A stretch of DNA of 64,000 bases, from assembly GCF_027943255.1 (NCBI RefSeq), contig NC_072897.1, positions 40,832,044 to 40,896,043 of the forward strand. Reading direction: 5' to 3'. A program made the translations under genes and the position numbers. Positions 55,901 to 63,599 of this stretch are shown here, piece after piece. A model generated the notes under the pieces. That model saw nothing but the letters and a program-made list of their open reading frames with translations, ran no database searches and was not told where the DNA came from. This DNA comes from Anastrepha obliqua. Taxonomy: Eukaryota; Arthropoda; Insecta; Diptera; Tephritidae. Positions within the stretch are counted from its first letter, which is position 1. Every line of letters starts with the position of its first letter.

Positions 55901-57486
55901 AGTCAAACTCTGTTGATGTACAATATGACCAAAACATATTTGACGAAGCATTATTTGAATTAAACAAAATAGTGCAATTACTTTCGGGTAAAACGATCAA
56001 GGATTTTGGGCTGCCGATGCCAGCTAATACTACTAACTCTGATTTAACTAATAGTGCCGAGTACACAAGAGAAACATCATACGATCAAACGAGACTTTTA
56101 CAAAATATAGCTCAAGATGAGCCACGATTAAACATCGATCAGAAAAAAGTATTCACTGCATTACTATCAACAATTGATAACAATGAAGGGAAATTGTTTT
56201 TCCTTGATGCCCCAGGAGGCACAGGAAAAACATTTTTAATCAATCTGCTTTTAAAAAAAGTGAGATCTACCGGAAAAATTGCGTTAGCTGTTGCGTCATC
56301 CGGCATTGCCGCTACTCTTTTGCAAGGAGGCCGAACCGCACACTCTACATTCAAGCTCCCGCTGAAAATCGCAACCGATGATGATAACAGCGTCTGTAGT
56401 GTTTCTAGACAGAGCAATACAGGAAAATTGATGCGTGACTGCTCATTAATAGTCTGGGACGAAGCTACCATGTCAAACAAGACGTCTGTGGAAGCACTGG
56501 ATAGGACAATGCGCGATTTGCGCAACAAAAATTCACCTATGGGTGGATGTACAATTCTGTTCTCAGGAGATTTCCGTCAAATCCTACCAGTTGTGACTCG
56601 AGGAACACGTGCTGACGAAATAAATGCTTCGCTAAAAAGATCCCACCTTTGGTCGCATGTCAATAAATTAGATCTTAAAACTAATATGAGGGTTTCGTCA
56701 TCTTCACGTGAGAACAGTCTATTTTCAGAGATGCTACTAAAAGTTGGCAATGGAGAATTAATACAAAGTGAGGGAAGGATTAACCTAGAAAACCTTTGTG
56801 TTTTGATAGACAACATCCAAGAGTTAGTCAACAATGTCTATCCTGACATTGATAACATAAGTTATAAGACAATATCTTGGTTTAAAGAAAGAGCTATTCT
56901 GTCACCAACTAACGAACAAGTAGATAAAGTAAATAACTTGATTATTTCAAAGATTGATGCGCCGACGAAAATATACTACTCGGTCGATACTGTTCTCGAT
57001 TTGGAAAAAGCTGTTCAATTTCCTACAGAATTTCTAAATTCTTTGAACCCGTCTGGACTCCCTCCTCACAAAATGGAGCTGAAAATAGGTTGTCCTGTTA
57101 TTTTATTAAGAAACCTAAGTCCACCTAAACTTTGCAGTGGCACGCGTTTGCTGGTAAAATCACTGAAAACTTTCATAATAGAGTGCACAATACTCACAGG
57201 ATGTGGTACCGGAGAAGATGTATTGATTCCCCGAATCCCTCTGATACCATCGGATCTACCATTCCAATTTAAACGCTTACAATTTCCGGTAAAGACATAT
57301 TTTGCAATGACCATTAATAAATCTCAGGGTCAAACCTTCAACGTTGCAGGCTTAGATTTGAGTGTTGACTGTTTTTCACATGGCCAACTGTATGTCGCTC
57401 TTTCAAGAGTAACCTCTAGAGAAAACATGTTTGTATTGTCTAATGACAAGAAGGCTATGAACGTTGTATATAAAGACATTCTCTAA
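52987..57486 (+). CDS. Helitron Rep-helicase (HUH endonuclease plus PIF1-like helicase)
   Basis: One open frame of 1,499 codons from ATG at 52987 to the stop before 57487. Residues ~1-115 are Arg/Glu/Ser-rich with four repeats like RDRYRxEREGESSxERExR. The Helitron N-terminal domain and Rep cover ~370-800: CNPNWSEIRENI, the HUH motif RGLPHVHLLVWL with H585 and H587, and the two tyrosines Y720 and Y724 in QYVTKYINK. The PIF1-type helicase covers ~1050-1499: Walker A APGGTGKT (G1077-T1082), Walker B IVWDEAT (D1158-E1159), SGDFRQILPV, and near the C-terminus TINKSQGQTF and YVALSRVTS. Rep nicks and joins single strands; the helicase unwinds during rolling-circle transfer. The length fits autonomous animal Helitrons and no defect is visible. 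Confidence 0.95.
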   Translation: MAGRSTVDARRLRSARDEKSSTECEARRSQMRDRYRTERERESSVERQVRCSRDRDRHTVQRDRESSAEREARLSQLRDRYRAQREGESSRERELRRTRDKDRHRIKRARESSARVTNSWVSKENSAMNYDPSISYKDDRIVSIGTMSVVCEHCFALKFKDESKGMCCLQGKVKLEEILPPPEPLHSLLTGDNQKSNHFMRYIRHYNNAFQMTSFKSKQVVERGFMPTFKIQGQVYHLAGSLLPLRPDDHKFLQIYFIADPDTQASTRCSSVARPIDRDLIRSLQDMLHSHNCYIQSFKTAIESVPADTPDFNVVIHANKVPVGEHRGRYNAPSTSEVAVVIAGQQFDKRGIVLHSRDDNLQKISELHRSYDSLQYPLMLCRGENGYAINISQVDPIGGTPLRKTVSCMNYYCYRIMTRRNDFNTLLRYGMLTNQYLVDQYAKIESERLAYIRNNQTKLRAENYVHLQDALQANEHHNGIGQLVILPSSFTGGPRYLHEKSQDAMVYVRKYGKPDLFITATCNPNWSEIRENINTNSPQDRYDIVNRVFHLKVQKILHLINKSHIFGPPHCHMYTIEWQKRGLPHVHLLVWLVNKIRPNQIDRVISAELPDKDEDPILYEIVKKHMVHGPCGTLNPNSPCMRDSKCTKKFPKLFQTQTITSDDGYPKYRRRSPEGGGQIATVRNIDIDNRWIVPYNPLLLKIFDAHINVELCNSIKSIQYVTKYINKGSDQATFSIQSPNEVEIYQSGRYICSSEAVWRILSFEVHDRSPTIVHLAVHLENGQRVYFTENNIQEVINNPPDTTLTAFFKLCAQDDFAKTLTYDRVPSYYTWNQSSKAFQRRKKGTAVDGFPGVKKTDALGRVYVIHPNNSECFYLRMLLHIVKGPTSFAHLRTLQGVVYNTYQAACKAMGLLEDDSHWENTLSEAAVCSSATSLRYLFAVIVVFCQVTDSVSLWNKFQENMAINILIRRRHESNSVDVQYDQNIFDEALFELNKIVQLLSGKTIKDFGLPMPANTTNSDLTNSAEYTRETSYDQTRLLQNIAQDEPRLNIDQKKVFTALLSTIDNNEGKLFFLDAPGGTGKTFLINLLLKKVRSTGKIALAVASSGIAATLLQGGRTAHSTFKLPLKIATDDDNSVCSVSRQSNTGKLMRDCSLIVWDEATMSNKTSVEALDRTMRDLRNKNSPMGGCTILFSGDFRQILPVVTRGTRADEINASLKRSHLWSHVNKLDLKTNMRVSSSSRENSLFSEMLLKVGNGELIQSEGRINLENLCVLIDNIQELVNNVYPDIDNISYKTISWFKERAILSPTNEQVDKVNNLIISKIDAPTKIYYSVDTVLDLEKAVQFPTEFLNSLNPSGLPPHKMELKIGCPVILLRNLSPPKLCSGTRLLVKSLKTFIIECTILTGCGTGEDVLIPRIPLIPSDLPFQFKRLQFPVKTYFAMTINKSQGQTFNVAGLDLSVDCFSHGQLYVALSRVTSRENMFVLSNDKKAMNVVYKDIL

Positions 57487-57730
57487 TATAGTAATTGTTG
57501 TAAAAATAAAATAAACACATATGTAAAAATGCAAAAAGTTAATATGCAAAAATGTAGGGTATGAATTTAGATATCCCAAAGATAGCAGGAAATCTTCATG
57601 CTATAAAAAAAGGGGAATTGTTTTACTCCAAATTTAACGCGTGCGGGCCACGGGCAGTAATGAATAAGCCACAACTACTGGATCGATTTTAATAATTTTT
57701 TCAGTGAGTGACATAGGGTATATATTTTAT

Positions 57731-57758
57731 ACCCGTGCGAAGCTGGGCGGGTTGCTAG
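57731..57758 (+). terminator. Helitron 3' hairpin and CTAG terminus
   Basis: Six-base-pair stem ACCCGT/GCGGGT (one G-T pair) with a ten-base loop, then TGCTAG and host T. The mirror image ends the left copy at 45343-45370. Confidence 0.85.
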
Positions 57759-58360
57759 TATATAATATAATAACTGATAGGAATTGGAGGTCAAAGAAAA
57801 CTATATTGATAGAACAGTTTACAAAATTCGCAAAACCGAAGAAAGTAATAATGGATAATAAGTTTAGAGCAGAACATTTAATACAATATTTAAATACTGA
57901 AAATATTGAGGTCCATCTAACAAAACCCAATAATCACACTGGTAATGCAGTCATTGAGAGACTTCACTCAGCCCTGTTAGAGAAACTAACAGGAATTGAT
58001 GATGCAAGTCTTTCAACGGAAATGAGGATGCAGATCGTTATAGAGAACTATAATGATCGATATCACTCAACCATTAAATGTTCTCCAAGGTTCGCCAAAG
58101 AAAGCATATGTCCATCCATATTACGTGATAGAATTAATTCGGCAAAAGAAAAAATAATAGCAAAACATAATAGCAATAGAGAAGATTATACAGAAAATAG
58201 AGGCTCAGGACCCATAAAAAATTACAAAAGAGTAAAACATAAGGACCAACCATATTTTCGAATTAATCCTTTGCAAAACGTCCATCCTACTAATATAAAA
58301 AGAAGACAAAAATTTGCGAACATATCAAATTTTGAGGCAGAAAATAATAATGATGATTAG
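57759..58360 (+). pseudogene. Gypsy-type integrase C-terminal half
   Basis: The open frame from the Helitron edge encodes NIITDRNWRSKKTILIEQFT, FAKPKKVIMDNKFRAEHLIQ and NNHTGNAVIERLHSALLEKL, then a basic tail to the stop at 58358. The MDNKF Asp and the VIERLHS Glu are the second and third catalytic residues of the retroviral-type integrase core, here 33 residues apart (35 is usual). Everything upstream (gag, protease, RT, RNase H, zinc-binding part of integrase) is missing: the Helitron end abuts the integrase directly. The family is close to gypsy/errantivirus elements by the N-x-x-x-x-VERxHSxL pattern. Confidence 0.65.
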
Positions 58361-58912
58361 TATCATAGCCCATAATGGAGATATTGGATGAGAGAAATTG
58401 AGAACGAGTATTATTTCACTGGTAATTGCAATTAAGATACCAAGAAGTTATGTTATAACTGATTTAAAAATGATCACTCCATTGCCAAACAAAAAGAAAT
58501 TACAAATGAAAGCAGAAAACGAATATTTAATAACGATTTATAATAAAAAAAGAAACTAAGAAGAAGTAAAAATAGTATATTTGAAAATGATAGTGCTTTT
58601 CAAATAACATTGATGTCGATACGACATTGATCGTCAATATGGTACTAAAAAATGTTAAATCAAAGTTATGAGCAGAAAGTAAAGAATTGAAATACCATAA
58701 AAATTTTTCTTATGGTATAATTGTAACAATAGCAACGTGTTTATTGCTCTTGTTGTTTGTAACATTTTTATATTGAAAAAGATAAAATATAAAAGTAATA
58801 ATCGTAAATAAAAGAAATTATAATGAAGGTGGAATTAGGCGAATGGAAACTAGCCCCAAACAAAATGTAATTGCAAATGAAGGAACTCAGGAGAGTTCTA
58901 AGTCTATCGTTG
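58361..58912 (+). pseudogene. Degraded third ORF (envelope-like) of the gypsy element
   Basis: Frame-broken Asn/Lys/Ile-rich sequence. Near 58675-58773 there is a clear hydrophobic membrane-spanning segment (about 20 residues rich in Leu, Ile, Val and Phe) followed by a short tail and stop, as at the end of an envelope protein. About 135 bases later a GTTGGGGGAG polypurine tract (58908-58918) is in the place where plus-strand priming would occur. Most of the ectodomain is absent and frames do not connect, so no product is expected. Confidence 0.4.
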
Positions 58913-59003
58913 GGGGAGTTATGTGGAATGGCCCCGCTCCCACACTTAAAAGCATTAAAAGGAAAACAAGCATATTTCAACATAAACTTTTGCTTGTTAG
59001 ATA
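58913..59003 (+). other. Possible start of a gypsy LTR, truncated
   Basis: TTATGTGGAATGGCCCCGCT follows the polypurine tract, where a 3' LTR should begin. It runs ~90 bases until the long-TIR transposon starts at 59004. No matching second LTR exists in the window, so this is by position. Confidence 0.3.
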
Positions 59004-59580
59004 GGGTAAGGCTTTCTCAAGTGGGCCACAAAATTACCAAAGTGAATATTTTGCGATGAAATTCAGCCAGGACTGAGTTCTATCATCCAGAAGCACACTC
59101 AGAAAATTTTGTTGTAAAATTCAAAATAGTTTTTTTTTTATTAACTATCGAAGTTTTTTGCAGCGCTTGAATAATTATCACATTTCTCGTAAAGTAAGAA
59201 TCTGATTACAACGATTTTTCAACTGCAGACTGATAAAGGATGATATTTTCCAAAAACGTTATTTTTGTTCCGAAACTTGGTGTTTTGTTGTTGTAAATAA
59301 TTTTTTTTAATAAACAATTAAAAATTTAACTAATTTCTGCGCCTCTGGGATGAAACTTTTTTAAGGATATTAACGCAATAAACATCCGTGCATTTATGCA
59401 TGGAAAAAAATGCGTGCAATTCGAAAAGGATTAATTACAATTAATTTTTTTGTGCCAGAATGCGCGCTTCGACACTCGCGGACGAGCACGAACACACAAA
59501 CGGCGACTCGCGGGCGGCTTGCGAAAAACCGTGTTTCGGACACATCTCAACGCGATATGCTTCCGTAAGATCAGTTTTGC
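59004..59580 (+). repeat. Left long terminal inverted repeat
   Basis: Pairs with 60925-61499; only scattered substitutions are seen, for example GAATCTGATT against CGGATACTTA near 59200. Short frames in it are not genes. Confidence 0.9.
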
Positions 59581-59966
59581 CAACTTTTCCGTTACTGGTG
59601 TTTACTTGTTTTTAAAGATTGGCCATATAAATAATTTACGTATAACAGAATTTGCGCTTTGACTGTCGCGGAAATGCGTATTGATAATTAAATCAAATGT
59701 ATTCAAAGGAATGTATAAGCTGTCATGCAAGGTTTCATATATACTTCTTTATTACTAACGTTTATGTTTACATATCAGATCTATACATTGTAAGTTCAGT
59801 CAGCAAATGCCCTTAAAATTTCTCGCTGAAAAACAACAACAATTCACGGACGGTTACAAAAAGTGAAACAGATATAGAAAGTTATACAGATATCGCATAT
59901 TCATTTGTTATTTCGAGAAAAAATGAAAATCATTCACGCTTTTTACACTTTTCTTGTAGTTTGTTT

Positions 59967-60700
59967 TTACATAATGGGTATAATTTTAGATTGATCGTGG
60001 GCTGAAAATATTTTGCACTCGATGGAATTTTTATCTTTTGGAATAAAAGAATGGAACTGCCTCGTATTTTTCAAAGTTTGCGCTTTGGAATAGCGCTTTT
60101 TCAACTTACTAGAGTGATTTTCATGTTCTTGTTTATTACAGTAATCAAATTTAATTTTCTTAGAATTGACTTTTGCCCAATCATACAACTGTTTCGGTCC
60201 CGTAATTTTCACCGGGATTTTATCTCGCAAGCTTGCATGGTACGCATCTCTCCTTATAGCACCACCAATACCATCACAGGCACCTTTCCCATGTGCAGAG
60301 GCAAAAAAGTGCCACTCGGCATCGATGCCAAAATCCTTTTTGTGAAATATAATAGTAAATTTATAAAATTGTACTTGTTTTTGTACTGTGAGGCCGCCCC
60401 GTCGGAAAAATAATAGATTTTCTTCACATTTCGTTTACCAAACTGTTTAATCAAATATTGAATCAATTTAGAATTGAACAAATTGACTGAATTATCACAA
60501 AATTCGTATGCTGTTCTACGCCGTTTTCTTTGTAATGCACAACGTAAGGATGTATTGTTGCCTGCGTTGTGTTCCAGTATTCTGATTGCACAGAATTTTG
60601 AACACGACACTAAATTTCGCATTTTGGTCACATATTCGAACTAGATTTGCGTAAACACGACTATGGTTTTGTTTTCCGAAAGGGTTACAACAACGATTTG
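59967..60700 (-). pseudogene. DGAASQYK-family transposon protein, broken
   Basis: From the 5' side: Cys-containing QNAKFSVVFKILCNQNTGTQ-like residues (60640-60560), then the frame 60631-60254 with CALQRKRRRTAYEFCDNSVN LF and NVKKIYYFSDGAASQYKNKY NFINLLLYF. A frameshift near 60345 continues as KDFGIDAEWHFFASAHGKGA CDGIGGAIRR and then DKIPVKITGPKQLYDWAKVN (60230-59967). The FSDGAASQYKN and WHFFAxxHGKGxCDG words recur in many unnamed insect and cnidarian proteins, probably transposases. The Asp of SDGA and of CDG could be catalytic, which is inference. At least two frameshifts disable it. Confidence 0.55.
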
Positions 60701-60806
60701 CATGTGGCATTATATTAGTCTATACTTAGTTTTGTACACATTAACGTACGCGATTTACATTATATCACAGTTTTTATTATCACCGAAACACATCACCACA
60801 GCAGTC

Positions 60807-60974
60807 GGAAGGAGACTAGACACAACTAATGACAATGTTGGCAAAACTGATCTTACAGAAGCATATCGCGTTGAGCTGTGTCCGAAACACGGAAGGAGAC
60901 TAGACACAACTGATGACAATGTTCGCAAAACTGATCTTACGGAAGCATATCGCGTTGAGATGTGTCCGAAACAC
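60807..60974 (+). repeat. 84-bp tandem repeat, two copies
   Basis: GGAAGGAGACTAGACACAAC starts both 60807-60890 and 60891-60974; a few substitutions differ. The right long inverted repeat begins inside the second copy at 60925, and the left inverted repeat contains only the corresponding part of one copy. Confidence 0.9.
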
Positions 60975-61499
60975 GGTTTTTCGCAAGCCGCCCGCGAGTC
61001 GCCGTTTGTGTGTTCGTGCGCGTCCGCGTATGTCGAAGCGCGCATTCTGGCACAAAAAAATTAATTGTAATTAATCCTTTTCGAATTGCACGCATTTTTT
61101 CCATGCATAAATGCACAGATGTTTATTGCGTTAATATCCTTAAAAAAGTTTCATCCCAGAGGCGCAGAAATTAGTTAAATTTTTAATTGTTTATTAAAAA
61201 AATTATTTACAACAACAAAACACCAAGTTTCGGAACAAAAATAACGTTTTTGGAAAATATCATCCTTTATCAGTCTGCAGTTGAAAAATCGTTGTAATCG
61301 GATACTTACTTTACGAGAAATGTGATAATTATTCAAGCGCTGCAAAAAACTTCGATAGTTAATAAAAAAAACACTATTTCGAATTTTACAACAAAATTTT
61401 CTGAGTGTGCTTCTGGATGATAGAACTCAGTCCTGGCTGAATTTTATCGCAAAATATTCACTTTGGTAATTTTGTGGCCCACTTGAGAAAGCCTTACCC
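60925..61499 (-). repeat. Right long terminal inverted repeat
   Basis: Inverted partner of 59004-59580. Confidence 0.9.
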
Positions 61500-61957
61500 A
61501 TGCTACTCAGCCTTAAAAATGCTACTCAGCCCTTTAGAGTTTATTGAAGATAAAGAAATTTAAATATACATATGTAACTGTAATCTGTTCATTGCATTTA
61601 TGGATGATGTGAAATCATACATATATGCAGACAAACAAACATACTGGTGTCAACATTCAAGTATGCAGAACATACTTTAGTGAAACCAGGTAGAAAAAGA
61701 AAACAAAGTAGATTATTTGGACGGTGCTGAGTAGGATAATAAGTATTTATAAATAAACAATTAGATCGTAAATATATATGTGGTTAGGGTATATTTAAGA
61801 CTTAAGAAATAAGAAAAGGCAGTTAAGGCCGAGCAGCGAGGACGATTGGTCATAGTCGCTTGACATTCCAAATAATAAATTTTTTTAAAGATTATTTAAT
61901 TAATGTCTATTATTTAACCCCTGTTAACAATACCGCAACCAAATGTTGACATAAGAA
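61500..61957 (+). other. Possible 5' LTR / leader of the BEL/Pao element
   Basis: Non-coding, A+T-rich, directly upstream of Gag-like sequence. A segment from about TGTAACTGTAATCTG (61573) to CCCCTGTTAACA (61930) has TG...CA ends as an LTR would. The partner LTR is outside the window, so it cannot be confirmed. Confidence 0.3.
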
Positions 61958-62760
61958 GTGAAAAACATAACTCGCGCTTCGGCAATAAAGGTCATTAAAC
62001 GTATACACGATCGGGTGCGTGGGTTCGAGCGGAGAACATTTGATGAATTTCAACTTGAAGAATGGTTTAAATCATTGTCTACACATTTTGGACGCTTCGT
62101 GTCCAACCAGGACCAGTTGATAGGTAGTGCAGCGAGCTCCTAGTTGGAAGTCTACTACAAGTTATGGGGGGAGGAAGAAGGTATATATTATATAACGTTC
62201 CATGTAGCGCCTTGAGCCGTGCAATAATGGGTGCCAAACCGAGTCAGTCTGCTGGAATGCGTGCGTGTGAATGTGAGTTTAAGTTAGAACCACTTGCGAT
62301 TCCCAAGCTCGATGGAACTACAATACATATGTAAAACTGAATAGCGTTTAAGGACGTTTTTGAACTACTTGTCCACAACACAGACTATCCTGAGGTATAA
62401 AAATTAATCAAGCTGCGGTCAGCAGCAAACGCAATTGCTGAGCACCAGAGGATACACCTACTGTGTTATTTCTCATTGTCGACATGGTAATGCCGTGGTC
62501 AAATCAACAATAGTTCCCAGACTTTCGTCAACTACACAGCACGAATGGAACATGAGTGTTTCACCCACTGAAATTCCGAGCCAAGATGAGCTGCTTACGT
62601 TTTTGAGTCAGCGTGCTCATAGTCTCAATACAGCTGTTATGTTACACTCAGTATTCTGCCCGTCTAGGAATCGCAGTCACTGTGGTCATAAGCACAACTC
62701 ATTACTTTGGAGCGAATTAAAATCTCAGATCCCAACAGAGGCAGTGTCCTGAAGGAGTCG
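61958..62760 (+). pseudogene. BEL/Pao Gag-like region, broken
   Basis: 61958-62143 reads ASAIKVIKRIHDRVRGFERR TFDEFQLEEWFKSLSTHF. After stops comes LEPLAIPKLDGTTIH-like sequence near 62290, a conserved BEL Gag word. 62435-62750 has a region with HCRHGNAVVKSTIVPRLSST, then SRNRSHCGHKHNSLLW, a degenerate zinc-knuckle/HxxLLH word that precedes the protease in BEL elements. Frames change several times. Confidence 0.5.
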
Positions 62761-63500
62761 TCCCTGCTACTACATCCAAGAACTCGATCTCTGACTAGAA
62801 CCTGCTGCGGTAGGTTGCTTTGTCAACGCGAATTCAACAGTTTTATTGGCAATTGCGCTCGTGAACGTATGCGGTAGCTTACGTAATGGACGTCTGACAC
62901 GGGTGCTCTGTGATCCGGGATCGCAGGTTAATTTTGTAACAGATAAATTTGTTAACTCTTTGTCTCTTCATAAGAGCAAATCCGGCGGAAGGAATCAAAG
63001 CACAGCCCTAAGCTCGTACTCGACGCCGTATCACGCTAATTTAAATTCGCTTCATTCCAGTTTTGGCTTGGAAATCGTTTCACTTGCCATGCAGTATATT
63101 ACTACGGTCATCCGAAATATGCCCTATATTGGCATGACACGGTGGCAGCATTTGAATTGGCCAGAATTGGCCGATACGCAGTTCCGCATTCCTAGTTATA
63201 TTGACATTCTGATTGGTGCGGGTGTATCGGGTAAAGCAGTCGAAGCAGACGCTTAGCGAACCCGGTTATGTCATCTTCCCTTCTCGCTGTATTCGCGTAG
63301 CATTAACAGCAGAGATCGAGAAAATTTTCCTGCTAATTTTGATAACTCCCAATATTGGGACTTCTAATTTGGAGGAAATCATCAACCACCGACCTAGCAG
63401 TATACCGCTTTATAACAATGCCGTAGGGGGTTGCTTGTGTCGTATACAATGCGGTTCGCGCACCCAATCAATGCAGTTACGATAACTACAAAGTTGTCGC
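62760..63500 (+). pseudogene. BEL/Pao aspartic protease region, active site altered
   Basis: The frame 62846-63256 reads LLAIALVNVCGSLRNGRLTR VLCDPGSQVNFVTDKFVNSL and, at its end, IPSYIDILIGAGVSG. In BEL protease the catalytic word is DSGS or DTGS followed by QxNFIT; here it reads DPGS, so the enzyme would be inactive. The flap and ILIGAD-like second half remain. A frameshift at ~63220 leads into PGYVIFPSRCIRV-like residues on the way to RT. Confidence 0.6.
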
Positions 63501-63599
63501 AAATAGCCAGCAACCGATTGTTGCGCGCGATGCGATTCTGTCATCTTTTTATGTTTATGATTTTCTTATCAGTTGTGACACTGAGAATAAAGCCTTAGA

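Larger units (their letters stand above)
51391..57758 (+). mobile_element. Complete autonomous-type Helitron
   Basis: A51390 | TC...CTAG | T57759, as required for Helitron insertion between A and T. 3' hairpin: ACCCGT (57731-57736) with GCGGGT (57747-57752), then TGCTAG. The 6.37-kb element contains the 5' segment, two leader repeats (51967-52497), the intact Rep-helicase gene and a short 3' UTR. All parts needed in cis and in trans for rolling-circle transposition seem present. One oddity is the 34-bp LINE-like string at 51681-51714 inside it. Confidence 0.9.
51714..57760 (+). repeat. Right arm of the ~6.05-kb Helitron palindrome
   Basis: Inverted partner of 45341-51391. The mirror relation also includes the two bases TA beyond the CTAG end and then stops. 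Confidence 0.95.
59004..61499 (-). mobile_element. DNA transposon with ~575-bp terminal inverted repeats, unclassified
   Basis: 59004-59580 and 60925-61499 are inverted copies of each other. The outer ends read GGGTAAGGCTTTCTCAAGTG and the complement of CACTTGAGAAAGCCTTACCC. The 1.3-kb interior encodes a broken protein on the minus strand. No clear target-site duplication is seen (flanks TTAGATA and ATGCTAC). Long inverted repeats plus a single gene suggest a cut-and-paste element, but I cannot assign a superfamily. Confidence 0.8.

Noticed and set aside
45341..57760. Treating the palindrome simply as an assembly artefact
   Set aside because: Arms differ by substitutions including a nonsense codon and by a net 4-base length change, which a pure fold-back read would not give; read checks are still needed.
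61500..61957. Confident LTR and primer-binding site call for the BEL/Pao element
   Set aside because: TG...CA ends can be proposed but no second LTR or convincing tRNA complement is visible in the window.
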